NCBI GenBank assembly: GCA_017441765.1
Contig: JAFRVK010000033.1
Span: forward strand, 1 to 64,000
Reading direction: 5' to 3'
Source: Erysipelotrichaceae bacterium
GTDB taxonomy: Bacteria > Bacillota_I > Bacilli_A > Erysipelotrichales > Erysipelotrichaceae
DNA: 64,000 nt
The notes beneath the pieces were generated by a model. The model was not told where the DNA came from and did no database searches. It saw nothing but the letters and a program-made list of their open reading frames with translations. Made by a program: the position numbers and the translations under genes. Shown in pieces: positions 8,394 to 16,877 of this stretch. Position 1 is the first letter of the stretch. Each line of letters starts with the position of its first letter.

Positions 8394-10145
8394 TTAATTC
8401 TCCTTTCTGCTGATCGCAGATTTCGGACAGACCTGAGCGCATACGGTACAGCCGACACACTGGTTCTGATCGATGTGGGCTTTCTTATCTTTTACCATGA
8501 TCGCCGGACATCCGACACCGATACACATCCTGCAGCCGATGCATTTGTCTTCATCAACGACACACTTGGAGATATCGTGCTTGATGCGTTTGATCAGCAG
8601 GCATGGTCTGCGTACGATGATGGCAGCAGGCACTTCACTGTTTAAGGCGTCCTGTACCGCCTGCTCCATCGCTTTGAGATCCTGCGGGTCGACAATGATC
8701 ACGTTCTTGAACCCATAGGAAGCAAGGATCTCTTCGATCTTCAAGGATTCTGCGATATCTCCCTGCAGGGTATAGCCGCTGCCCGGATTGTCCTGGTGGC
8801 CGGTCATGCCGGTAATGTGGTTATCCAGCACAACAGGGATCAGATTACCCTTGTTGTAGATGATCTCGGCAGCGCCGGTCATACCGCTGTGGAAGAAGGT
8901 GGAATCTCCCAAGACGCCAAACACCTTGCGCTTCTGGCCGGTCTGTTCAAATGCTTTCGACATCCCCATCGCAGCCGAGAAACCGGCACCCATACAGATG
9001 ACGCTGTCCAGCGCACTTAACGGAGCGGAGCCTCCCAGTGTATAACAGCCGATATCGCCTGCGACTACGAAGTCCTTGTGACGCGACATCGTATAGAAAA
9101 AACCTCTGTGCGGACAGCCTGGACAAAGTGCCGGAGGACGGGATACCGCCTTTACGCCGATATCGGTAACAGGAGCAGTTTCCTTGAAGACGCGCTCACG
9201 GATCAGCTGCGGATTCAGTTCATACATGTTCCCAATCAGCTCCTTGCCGATGCAAGGAATGCCTGCGGCACGGATCTGTTCCTCCATGAAGCCCTCCAGT
9301 TCTTCGATGACATAGAGCTGATCGACTTTTTCCGCAAACGATCGGATCAGATCCATAGGCAACGGATTCGTAAGTCCGAGCTTCAGGAAAGACGTATCTT
9401 CAGGAAAGGCGTCTTTCGCATAGTGGTAGGCGATCGATGCGCTGATGACACCGATCTTTGTGCCTTTGAGTTCCATTCTGTTTAGTGAAGACGTGTTTCC
9501 GAACGCCTCCAGTTCTTTCATGGATCTTTCCAGTTTCGGATGGTTCTGGTATGCGTTTGCCGGAGAGGCAATGTATTTGCGCGCATTGCGCTCGTATGGT
9601 TTCACTTCGTGTTCCTTGCGTTCTCCCAAAGTCACGATGCTTTTGGAATGCGCGACACGCGTGGTTGTGCGGAACAGGACAGGGACATCGAAGCGTTCAG
9701 AGATCTCATATGCCTCTTTCATAAAATCAAGACACTCCTGTGAATCAGAAGGCTCGATCATCGGAATCTTGGCTGCACGCGCATAATAGCGGTTGTCCTG
9801 TTCGTTCTGCGAGGAATGCATGCTTGGATCATCAGCAGATACGATCACAAAACCGCCGTTGACCCCGTTGTATGCCGCTGTAAAAACAGGATCCGCTGCC
9901 ACATTGAGACCGACATGTTTCATCGCACAAAGGCTTCTTACACCGGCAATGCTGGCGCCATAGGCGACTTCCGTCGCTACTTTCTCGTTCGGCGCCCACT
10001 CGCAGTACAAGACATCCTTGTAGCGGGGAAGCTCCTCGAAAATTTCCGTACTTGGCGTTCCGGGATAAGCCGAGCAAACCTGGACTCCGGCTTCATACGC
10101 GCCACGTGAAATGGCTTCGTTGCCAGAAAGCAAATATCGCTCCAT
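8394..10145 (-). CDS. iorA: Indolepyruvate:ferredoxin oxidoreductase, alpha subunit
   Basis: This 583-residue catalytic subunit is of normal IorA length. The N-terminal half is the pyrimidine domain (GNEAISRGAYEAGV; AYPGTPSTE). The middle binds thiamine diphosphate, with CPGCPHRG near 345 and GDIGCY...GAG and GDSTFFHSG stretches. The C-terminus carries two 4Fe-4S clusters: C535/C538/C541/C546 and C563/C566/C569/C573. It is the first gene of the eight-gene operon, with ribosome site GAAAGGTG 8 nt before ATG. The enzyme oxidatively decarboxylates indolepyruvate, phenylpyruvate and related oxo acids in the cytoplasm. Exact substrate preference is unknown here. Confidence 0.93.
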   Translation of the reverse strand: MERYLLSGNEAISRGAYEAGVQVCSAYPGTPSTEIFEELPRYKDVLYCEWAPNEKVATEVAYGASIAGVRSLCAMKHVGLNVAADPVFTAAYNGVNGGFVIVSADDPSMHSSQNEQDNRYYARAAKIPMIEPSDSQECLDFMKEAYEISERFDVPVLFRTTTRVAHSKSIVTLGERKEHEVKPYERNARKYIASPANAYQNHPKLERSMKELEAFGNTSSLNRMELKGTKIGVISASIAYHYAKDAFPEDTSFLKLGLTNPLPMDLIRSFAEKVDQLYVIEELEGFMEEQIRAAGIPCIGKELIGNMYELNPQLIRERVFKETAPVTDIGVKAVSRPPALCPGCPHRGFFYTMSRHKDFVVAGDIGCYTLGGSAPLSALDSVICMGAGFSAAMGMSKAFEQTGQKRKVFGVLGDSTFFHSGMTGAAEIIYNKGNLIPVVLDNHITGMTGHQDNPGSGYTLQGDIAESLKIEEILASYGFKNVIIVDPQDLKAMEQAVQDALNSEVPAAIIVRRPCLLIKRIKHDISKCVVDEDKCIGCRMCIGVGCPAIMVKDKKAHIDQNQCVGCTVCAQVCPKSAISRKEN

Positions 10146-10192
10146 GATTAATCACCTTTCTTATATTTATTCATTTGTGTTTGTCTATCTAA

Positions 10193-10201
10193 ATTATATC
10201 A
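10193..10201 (-). promoter_or_regulatory. Extended -10 promoter of the iorA operon
   Basis: On the minus strand TGATATAAT is a perfect extended -10 (TGn-TATAAT), 47 nt before the iorA start. No good -35 lies upstream, as is common for extended -10 promoters. No operator repeat, T-box or riboswitch fold is visible in the short leader. Confidence 0.65.
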
Positions 10202-10237
10202 CGCATATACCTGTCGGATTTTTGATGTTGGGTGCTA

Positions 10238-10266
10238 TTGTTTACGAATCTGGCAAACGATAAAAT
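10238..10266 (+). promoter_or_regulatory. Probable promoter of the 10292 hydrolase gene
   Basis: TTGTTT (10238-10243) and TAAAAT (10261-10266) are separated by 17 nt and precede the hydrolase start by 25 nt. It is divergent from the iorA promoter, about 40 bases away. The -35 matches the consensus at only three of six bases. Confidence 0.45.
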
Positions 10267-10291
10267 AACAGTAAGCGAAAGGATGGATATC

Positions 10292-11230
10292 ATGGAATTT
10301 GACGGTTTCGATATGAATGGATTCAACGTGTTTTCTGACGAGATAGAAGGAGCGGTAAAGCTTCCTACCACAGGACTGGAGCCTGGTGTAACTTACCGGC
10401 ATGATGTCGAGTATGCACAGATCGATGACACGAAGCTTCATCTTCAGATCCTCATTCCGACCAACAGGATCGAAATGGGGAAACAGATGATGGGAAGTCC
10501 TGATGCACAGAAATATCCCTGTGTCGTTTATACGCAGGGTTCTGCCTGGTTCAAACAGGATGTCTATGGCAACATTCCGAATATCTCAAAATTAGCGGCA
10601 AGAGGATATGTGGTGGCTGTTGTCGAATACAGGCATTCCGGAATCGCTTCTTTTCCTGCCCAGGCAAAAGACATGCGCAATGCGATCCGTTTCATGAAAG
10701 TTCATGCCGAGGAGTTCAATATCCTTCCTGACAGGATCATCGCTGCCGGCGATTCTTCCGGCGGACACACGGCTTTGTTTGCGGGGATCATAAAGGATGA
10801 CGATACAGATGACAATCTCTTCCCGGGAACCGATGCCGATGTAAAGGGAATCGTGAATTATTACGGTTCGACCACGTTCATGTTTCCTGATTCCAACCCG
10901 ATAACCATCAACCACTGTCTGCCTGACAGCCCGGAAGGACAGGTCATGGGTGGGAAAAATCTTCTGGAACAGCCCGAGCTTGCAAGAGCGCTTTCCGTCG
11001 AATGCAACATCGATGAAAACACGGATATCCCGCCTGTACTCAACATCCACGGTACGGCAGACATCATCGTCAATGCCAAATGCAGTGTGACCGTATACAA
11101 TCGTCTGAAAGAATGTGGCAAGGATACGGAACTGATCCTTCTGGATGGCGCAAGCCATGGTGGAAATGAATTCTGGACAGATGAACTCATCGACAAAGTG
11201 ACTGCGTTCATTGAAAGATGCATCGCATGA
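10292..11230 (+). CDS. Alpha/beta hydrolase (esterase/lipase, BD-FAE type)
   Basis: This 312-residue enzyme has the nucleophile elbow GDSSGG, a catalytic Asp in HGTADIIV and a His in GASHGG, the order of the hormone-sensitive-lipase/BD-FAE esterase group. No signal peptide is visible, so it is probably cytoplasmic. ATG 10292 (MEFDGF) is chosen because AAAGGA lies 8 nt upstream; upstream in-frame starts at 10232 and 10283 lack a usable site. It is a single gene against the main direction of the left arm, with its own promoter and terminator. The substrate is unknown; small esters or acylated sugars are typical. Confidence 0.85.
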   Translation: MEFDGFDMNGFNVFSDEIEGAVKLPTTGLEPGVTYRHDVEYAQIDDTKLHLQILIPTNRIEMGKQMMGSPDAQKYPCVVYTQGSAWFKQDVYGNIPNISKLAARGYVVAVVEYRHSGIASFPAQAKDMRNAIRFMKVHAEEFNILPDRIIAAGDSSGGHTALFAGIIKDDDTDDNLFPGTDADVKGIVNYYGSTTFMFPDSNPITINHCLPDSPEGQVMGGKNLLEQPELARALSVECNIDENTDIPPVLNIHGTADIIVNAKCSVTVYNRLKECGKDTELILLDGASHGGNEFWTDELIDKVTAFIERCIA

Positions 11231-11261
11231 TTTCAGATATATCAAGCATTTTGTAAATCCT

Positions 11262-11288
11262 GATCATCCAATAACGGATGATCTTTTT
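11262..11288 (+). terminator. Terminator after the 10292 hydrolase gene
   Basis: GATCATCC (11262-11269) and GGATGATC (11276-11283) form an 8-bp stem with loop AATAAC followed by TTTTT. It is placed correctly for the plus-strand gene ending at 11230. Confidence 0.85.
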
Positions 11289-11305
11289 GTTCAGGTGTGG
11301 GATGA

Positions 11306-11337
11306 TGAAAAACGCACGGCTTTGACACCGTGCGTTT
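11306..11337 (-). terminator. Terminator after the 11360 hydrolase gene
   Basis: AAACGCACGG (11310-11319) pairs with CCGTGCGTTT (11328-11337) around an 8-nt loop. On the minus strand it is followed by TTC, with the T-run formed by the arm end. It closes the convergent gene at 11360. Confidence 0.75.
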
Positions 11338-11359
11338 CCGTGCGCTGTTTTATGAATAT

Positions 11360-12169
11360 TCAGAAGCAGCTCAGTATAAACCTGGCTGTTCTGTCGACCA
11401 GCTGCTTCGACTGTTCCGGATGATCGTCCCAGAGACCGAACCCGTGATTCGCGTTTTCTATTATGACAAGTTCTTTCTTCTTGTCTGTTGTCAGCGTCTG
11501 ATAGGTCCGCTTCCCAACCGATACATCTACCGTGATATCTGCATCGCCGTGCACGACGATGACGTTCCCTTCATAATGTTTCACACAGTCCAGAGTGTCA
11601 TGTTTCATCATATCTTCAAAGAATTCTCTACTCAGCGGCAGGATCTTTCCGTCAAAGAAATTCAGAAAACCGGCAGTTCCCTTTTCTTTCGCTTCTTCAT
11701 AATAGGAGTGTCCATCCGGTGCACTCACAAAATTCGTCAGTTCCTCAAACGGCATGATGGCAGCAGCCCAGAGTCCCAGAACGGTAAAACGCGGATCCTT
11801 CTCGGTGACATACACCGAAGCGATCCTTCCTCCCATACTGTATCCCACCATAGCCATCTTCTCTGTATCGATATCATAACGGTCTGTCATATAGGAGATA
11901 CAGCTTTCGATATCATCCATGCTGTTACGCATGCAGTAGGATTCAAATCCTTCTGTGCTTTCTCCGCAGCCGGACTGATCCATCATGATGCTGCTGAATC
12001 CGTGCTTTGAGAGGATCTCTGCAACTTCTTCAAAACGTCCGCCCTCGGTGCGTTCGGCGCAGAATCCATGCACAAATACCGCCAGACCCGGATGTTCAGT
12101 ATCTGTTGTAAAAATCGTGCAGGGGATCTGAGTGTTTCTTACGGAAGGAATCGTTACTGTCTGTTTCAT
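11360..12169 (-). CDS. Alpha/beta hydrolase (serine aminopeptidase S33/lysophospholipase type)
   Basis: This 269-residue cytoplasmic hydrolase has the nucleophile motif GYSMGG near residues 108-113, an early oxyanion-region HGFCAERTEGG near 34-44, VHGDADITV carrying the probable Asp, and NANHGF with the C-terminal His. The pattern matches the Hydrolase_4 group, which includes acyl esterases such as feruloyl-esterase relatives. It is monocistronic, convergent with the hydrolase at 10292 and unrelated to it in detail. The substrate cannot be predicted. Confidence 0.85.
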   Translation of the reverse strand: MKQTVTIPSVRNTQIPCTIFTTDTEHPGLAVFVHGFCAERTEGGRFEEVAEILSKHGFSSIMMDQSGCGESTEGFESYCMRNSMDDIESCISYMTDRYDIDTEKMAMVGYSMGGRIASVYVTEKDPRFTVLGLWAAAIMPFEELTNFVSAPDGHSYYEEAKEKGTAGFLNFFDGKILPLSREFFEDMMKHDTLDCVKHYEGNVIVVHGDADITVDVSVGKRTYQTLTTDKKKELVIIENANHGFGLWDDHPEQSKQLVDRTARFILSCF

Positions 12170-12207
12170 GGCATCTTCTTTCTACGGCATAGCCGATCTT
12201 CGTTTTC

Positions 12208-12216
12208 ATCATAGCA
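12208..12216 (-). promoter_or_regulatory. Extended -10 promoter of the 11360 hydrolase gene
   Basis: On the minus strand TGCTATGAT fits TGn-TATGAT and lies 38 nt before the start codon. No convincing -35 is seen. Confidence 0.45.
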
Positions 12217-12237
12217 GTTTTTTATTTCATAAGATAG

Positions 12238-12260
12238 AAAAAGCAGCCTGAGCTGCTTTT
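12238..12260 (-). terminator. Terminator of the nucleoside uptake operon
   Basis: GCAGC (12243-12247) and GCTGC (12252-12256), extended by flanking A and T runs, form a compact hairpin. On the minus strand it ends in a T-run and lies just past the nucleoside hydrolase stop at 12269. Confidence 0.8.
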
Positions 12261-12268
12261 CAAAATGA

Positions 12269-13204
12269 TTACTGATATCTTCGATCCAGGATATCCAGGG
12301 AATCAAAGAGGACTTGAATGAATTCTTCTCTTTTCACATCCCACAATACCGTTACCGGGTGAAGGAGATTCTCTGTTTTCGCCAGATCCACAACTGTCAT
12401 GCCGCGGGTATACTCTCCATCCAGTTCGATATGGACTTCATATTCTCTTGTTTCAAACAGTTCCGGTTTCAACAGATAGATAAGTGGCGTCATATCGAAG
12501 ATCGCAGTGCGGTCCCAGCCTCTGTCTATCGCATATCTGTCATAGAACTGCATGAGATCATAGAACAGCTGCGAGGCTCTGCCTCTGCCGTTTGCCTGTT
12601 CCGCTTCAGACAGATGGATACTGCCCGCGTAACAGACTTCCAAGCCCGCCATGATGATTTTCACACCGGAAGCAAAGACGATCTTCGCTGCTTCCGGATC
12701 ATGATAGATGTTGAATTCCGATTTCAATCGGATATTGCCGCTGTTGACTGCTCCGCCCATGATAGCGATCGCTTCGATCTTTTCTTTCAGATACGGATAA
12801 GTCTTCAGAAACAGCGCCATATTGGTGAGAGGTCCGATACAGAGAAAGGTCACTTTCTCTGGAGATCTCTTCAGCGTTTCTCTCATGAACTCGATCGCAT
12901 GAAGACCTGTAACTTTACGTTCCGCTTTAGGAAGAGCAGGTCCATCCAGACCGCTTTCTCCATGCGCCAAAGGCTGTACCTCAAGCGCTTTGATGATCGG
13001 AACATCATAACCCATACTGACAGGATAATCCGTTTCCAGCAACGTCTGTACTTTAAGAAGATTGCTTGTGACTTTCTCCAGCGTCTGGTTTCCGGCGACC
13101 GTTGTGAATCCAAGAATATCAAACGTTTCCGGATGCGCCATGGCAACCATAGAAGCGATGATATCGTCGTGTCCCGGATCGCAGTCGATGATCAGATGAT
13201 ACAT
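12269..13204 (-). CDS. Nucleoside hydrolase (inosine-uridine preferring family)
   Basis: This 311-residue protein begins with the calcium-binding signature DCDPGHDD (residues 7-14) of the IunH/Rih family and keeps the later GGA and EFNIYHDPEAA motifs. It cleaves the N-glycosidic bond of ribonucleosides into base and ribose in the cytoplasm. It is the last gene of the operon, sharing one base with the permease stop, so imported nucleosides would be cut directly on entry. The Rih subtype (pyrimidine- or purine-preferring) cannot be set from motifs. Confidence 0.92.
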   Translation of the reverse strand: MYHLIIDCDPGHDDIIASMVAMAHPETFDILGFTTVAGNQTLEKVTSNLLKVQTLLETDYPVSMGYDVPIIKALEVQPLAHGESGLDGPALPKAERKVTGLHAIEFMRETLKRSPEKVTFLCIGPLTNMALFLKTYPYLKEKIEAIAIMGGAVNSGNIRLKSEFNIYHDPEAAKIVFASGVKIIMAGLEVCYAGSIHLSEAEQANGRGRASQLFYDLMQFYDRYAIDRGWDRTAIFDMTPLIYLLKPELFETREYEVHIELDGEYTRGMTVVDLAKTENLLHPVTVLWDVKREEFIQVLFDSLDILDRRYQ

Positions 13205-14142
13205 TACTGTTCCTCAACCTTGCCGTGCTTGATGCGGTAGTAATTGATGATGCTGGCAGCCGTAACGAAGACGAAGACAGCGAAATACGGAATTGTACCA
13301 ACCAGGTCGGTCGGGAAAATGGTAGAGGTATTGAAGACGATAGATACGGCACGGAACGCCGCAAAGATCAGCGAGCTGATCAGCAGTGCGCCATAGTTTC
13401 CATTTGCGATACCGTTCGCTGCGATACCCATCCAGCCCTGTCCTGCGACCATTCCTTTAGAGAAGATCTTCAGATAGTTCAAAGACAGATACATGCCTCC
13501 CAGCGAAGCAAAGAAACCCGACAGGATCAGAGACAGCACCTGCAGACGCTGTACGTTGATGCCGGCTGTTTTGGCTGCATCCGCATTCAGACCACACGCC
13601 CGCATACGCATGCCTAACGGTGTCTTGTATACAAGAATATATAGAACGATCAGAATGATCCAGCACAGATACGTAAGAAGATACTGGCCGCTGACGATCT
13701 GACCAAGGATCGGAATCGAAGAGATTCCCGGAATCTCGACTGCCGGAAGGACTGGCGTCATCAGTGAAGCGCTGGTTCCTTTTTCTCCCGCGATCTGATA
13801 CAGGAAGAAGATCGCCAGAGAGTCCGCAAATGTATTCAGCGCGATACCGACAAAGATCGCATCCGCGCCCATCTTCATCGAAAAGAACGCAATCAGCAAG
13901 GCCGTCAATATGCCCACCAGCATACCAATCAGACAGCCTAAGTAAGCATTCTGTGTGATATAGCTTCCCAAAATACCTGCCAGAGCACTGAACGTCATGA
14001 TCGACTCGATCGCGATATTGACGATGCCGGTCGAACTTGAAATGAAGGCAGCAATCGACGCCAGAAGAATCGGGGTCGAAAGACGCACGATCGACAGCAG
14101 GAACTTCATTGTGAACAATGATTCAAAAATGGTTTTAAGCAT
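13204..14142 (-). CDS. Nucleoside ABC transporter permease (NupQ-like)
   Basis: This 312-residue integral membrane protein, with about eight to ten hydrophobic helices, is of the branched-chain/sugar permease type (BPD_transp_2). The internal motif LGMRMRACGLNADAAKTAG is the coupling loop of this family. It overlaps the partner permease by 8 nt. Together with the ATPase and BMP lipoprotein it matches the B. subtilis nupNOPQ guanosine transporter layout. The substrate is inferred from the nucleoside hydrolase in the same operon. Confidence 0.9.
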   Translation of the reverse strand: MLKTIFESLFTMKFLLSIVRLSTPILLASIAAFISSSTGIVNIAIESIMTFSALAGILGSYITQNAYLGCLIGMLVGILTALLIAFFSMKMGADAIFVGIALNTFADSLAIFFLYQIAGEKGTSASLMTPVLPAVEIPGISSIPILGQIVSGQYLLTYLCWIILIVLYILVYKTPLGMRMRACGLNADAAKTAGINVQRLQVLSLILSGFFASLGGMYLSLNYLKIFSKGMVAGQGWMGIAANGIANGNYGALLISSLIFAAFRAVSIVFNTSTIFPTDLVGTIPYFAVFVFVTAASIINYYRIKHGKVEEQ

Positions 14143-15241
14143 CTTTCTTTAAGCCCTCCTGTAACAGTTTCTTTTCTCTGAATCCACGCAGGAAATACTG
14201 AGAGGAAATCAGCAGGATGACGATACCTTCGACGATCGCGACGATCTCTGATGGAACCGCTCTGTCTACGAAATAAAGGACCTGGGTCCCCTGTTCCAGA
14301 TACTTGATCAGGAACGCGGAAATGACGATACCGATCGGGTTGTTCCGTCCAAGCATGGACAGCAGCATTCCGGAGAAGCCGATGCCCGTCAGTGATTTAT
14401 CCGGTTGATAGAAGCTTGTCTGGGTCAGCAGCTGACATGCCGCTCCCATTCCCGCCAATACACCGGCGATCGCCGAGGTGATCAGCGCCAGCTTGAATGA
14501 GTTGATGCCGGAATACTCCGAGAACTTCGGATTGCTTCCGGCAAGACGGATCTGATAACCGAGTTTCGTTTTGTACATGATGATATACAGAACGACAGTA
14601 CAGACGATCAGCAGGATCAGACATGCGGAAATACGCAGAGGTTCATACAGATAACCGATCTTGGCGGTTTCCAGATAGTCTTTGGAACCGACGGTATTGG
14701 TCGTCGTTGTTAAGAGATAGTTACGGATGATGAACATCGAGATACCGGAGTAGATTGAGTTCAGCATCAGCGAGACGACCATTTCATTCGTACCGAATTT
14801 CGCCTTCAGGAAGGAAGGAATGATCATCAGGATGCCGCCTGTAAGAGCGCCTGCCAGAATGCACAACGCAGAATGCAGGAACGGATTGGTTGTGATCGGG
14901 TTGCACGCGACGGCCGCAACCGAGACACCGGAAATGATGAAGATGCCCTCCGCACCCAGGTTGAACGCGCCGGACTTGAACAGAATACCGGCAGCCAGAC
15001 CTGCGAAAGCATAGGCAATAAAACTTTCAATGATCGAACCGAGATAACGTGTCTTGCGGAACGGACCGGTCAGTATCGTAACCAACGCATTGACCGGATC
15101 CTCACTGATCAGGCACAGGATCACAAACGTGATAATGAAAGCAATACAGATGGAAATGAGAATCTTGATTGTATCGAATACCTTGGAGTTTGTAATCGAA
15201 AGCATGTTTCTCGCTTCACGTTCCTTTTTGGTATCAGGCAT
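14135..15241 (-). CDS. Nucleoside ABC transporter permease (NupP-like)
   Basis: This 368-residue permease subunit has an early transmembrane helix (about 27-46) and further helices. Its coupling-loop sequence LGYQIRLAGSNPKFSEYSG near 235 corresponds to the ACG/AGSN loop of the second NupP-type permease. ATG 15241 overlaps the upstream ATPase stop by 8 nt (a start at residue 13 is possible). It should form the membrane channel with the 13204 gene product. Confidence 0.9.
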   Translation of the reverse strand: MPDTKKEREARNMLSITNSKVFDTIKILISICIAFIITFVILCLISEDPVNALVTILTGPFRKTRYLGSIIESFIAYAFAGLAAGILFKSGAFNLGAEGIFIISGVSVAAVACNPITTNPFLHSALCILAGALTGGILMIIPSFLKAKFGTNEMVVSLMLNSIYSGISMFIIRNYLLTTTTNTVGSKDYLETAKIGYLYEPLRISACLILLIVCTVVLYIIMYKTKLGYQIRLAGSNPKFSEYSGINSFKLALITSAIAGVLAGMGAACQLLTQTSFYQPDKSLTGIGFSGMLLSMLGRNNPIGIVISAFLIKYLEQGTQVLYFVDRAVPSEIVAIVEGIVILLISSQYFLRGFREKKLLQEGLKKDA

Positions 15242-16796
15242 TCAAAGCACCTCCAATCTCTTCTTCGCTCTGATGTCTTGCACCGAGCATATACAGACCA
15301 AGCTCCTGATCATTCGTCTTGCTGGCATCAGGGAAGTATCCGGCGATCTGACCATTGAACATGACGATGATGCGGTCGGACAGATCCAGGACCTCATTCA
15401 GGTCTGCCGAAACAAGCAGGATGCCTGCGCCCTGGTTCCTGAGCTCCAGCAGCTTATGGTGAACCAGTTCTGCTGAACCGATATCAATGCCGTGCGTCGG
15501 CTGTTCCGCGATCATCAGATCCGGACGCGTATTGTATTCTCTGGCAACGACGACTTTCTGGACGTTTCCGCCCGAAAGACTGCCGACTGCCGTTTTGTTG
15601 TCCTGGGTCTTGATCGTAAACGTATCGATCAGTTCATCTGCGACCTTATTGATGGCTTTCTGGTTCATAAAAAACCTGCCGTTGATGTCTTCTCTGTCAT
15701 AGTAGGTAGAAATAATGTTGTCGGAAATCGGCAGAGATGCCGCGATACCGTCGCCCATTCTGTCTTCCGGAATATACGCCGTACCAAGCTCTCTTCTCTG
15801 TTTGACATTCATTTCCAGAGCGTCTTTGTCACAAATCGTGATCTTGCCTTCATATGCTGTCTTTTCCAGACCGGTCAGACACTTGACCAGTTCCTGCTGT
15901 CCGTTGCCTTCGACACCGGCAACTCCCAGGATCTCGCCCTTCTTGACCGCAAACGACATATGATTCAGAACCGGCTTTCCGTTGCGTTCCATGTACAGGT
16001 CTTCGACCTTCAGAACCTTTTCATCATGGAAATCCTCATGGGTCTTGAACTGATCGAAATCCTTTTCAAGGTCTCTGCCGATGATCAGGTTGGTCAGCTG
16101 TTCCATCGTCAGTTCCTCGTTCTTGTAGGTACCCTTGGATACGCCATTACGGATGACAGAGATCCGGTCGCTGATCTTCTTCACTTCTTCCAGTTTGTGA
16201 GAAATAAAGAGGATCGTATGTCCCTGATCCTTGAACTGACGCAGCTGTTCAAACAGCTTTTCCGTTTCCTGCGGTGTCAGCACGGAAGTCGGTTCATCCA
16301 GGATGATGAGCTCGGCATTCCGGTACAGAGTCTTCAGGATTTCGACCTTCTGCCTTTTCGCAACCGACAATGTCGATACCTTGGCAGTAACATCAAGTTC
16401 GAAATGATACTTATCCGAAAGCTCTTGCGTCCTTCGGACAGCTTCCTTACGGTCGATGAAAATACCGCTCTTCGGTTCGGAACCCAAGATGATATTATCA
16501 ACGACACTGAAAGACGGAATCAACATGAAGTGCTGATGCACCATTCCGATCCCGGCTTCAATCGCATCCATGGATCCATTGAAATGGACTTCTTCTCCCT
16601 TGTAGGTCACCGTTCCGCTGGATGGAGATTCGATCCCGAAAATGATCTTCATCAATGTTGACTTTCCGGCACCGTTTTCACCGACGATCGAATGAATTTC
16701 ACCTTTTTCGAACTCCATGTTAATGTCACGATTCGCCACGGTTCCATTCGGATAGACCTTGGTTACATTATCGAGTTTTAATATGGTTTCTCTCAT
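15234..16796 (-). CDS. Nucleoside ABC transporter ATPase, two ABC domains (NupO-like)
   Basis: This 520-residue fused double ATPase has a first Walker A GENGAGKST near 34 and LDEPTSVLTP as first Walker B region; the second half has GVEGNGQQEL in place of a classic Walker A and the signature SGGNVQKV. Such a degenerate second site is normal for sugar/nucleoside importers. ATG 16796 (MRETIL) is chosen because TAGGAG lies 5 nt upstream; the ATG at 16811 would put that site inside the gene. It is separated from the BMP gene by a strong hairpin (16818-16851), which may set lower expression than the lipoprotein. Confidence 0.9.
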   Translation of the reverse strand: MRETILKLDNVTKVYPNGTVANRDINMEFEKGEIHSIVGENGAGKSTLMKIIFGIESPSSGTVTYKGEEVHFNGSMDAIEAGIGMVHQHFMLIPSFSVVDNIILGSEPKSGIFIDRKEAVRRTQELSDKYHFELDVTAKVSTLSVAKRQKVEILKTLYRNAELIILDEPTSVLTPQETEKLFEQLRQFKDQGHTILFISHKLEEVKKISDRISVIRNGVSKGTYKNEELTMEQLTNLIIGRDLEKDFDQFKTHEDFHDEKVLKVEDLYMERNGKPVLNHMSFAVKKGEILGVAGVEGNGQQELVKCLTGLEKTAYEGKITICDKDALEMNVKQRRELGTAYIPEDRMGDGIAASLPISDNIISTYYDREDINGRFFMNQKAINKVADELIDTFTIKTQDNKTAVGSLSGGNVQKVVVAREYNTRPDLMIAEQPTHGIDIGSAELVHHKLLELRNQGAGILLVSADLNEVLDLSDRIIVMFNGQIAGYFPDASKTNDQELGLYMLGARHQSEEEIGGALNA

Positions 16797-16817
16797 ATCT
16801 GCTCCTATCATTGATAA

Positions 16818-16851
16818 AAGTTATGCTCTATACGGAGATAGAGCATAACTT
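16818..16851 (-). terminator. Intra-operon hairpin between BMP lipoprotein and ABC genes
   Basis: A perfect 14-bp inverted repeat (AAGTTATGCTCTAT / ATAGAGCATAACTT, loop of 6) lies between the BMP gene and the ATPase. On the minus strand it is followed by TTTATC, so it could end part of the transcripts or protect the 3' end of the BMP message. This is the usual way to make more binding protein than transporter. Confidence 0.7.
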
Positions 16852-16877
16852 AAAACTATTAGAGATTGATGATTGAA

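Noticed and set aside
15492-16661. 389-codon plus-strand frame over the ABC ATPase gene
   Set aside because: Antisense shadow of a strongly conserved ATPase; no start signals or recognisable domains.
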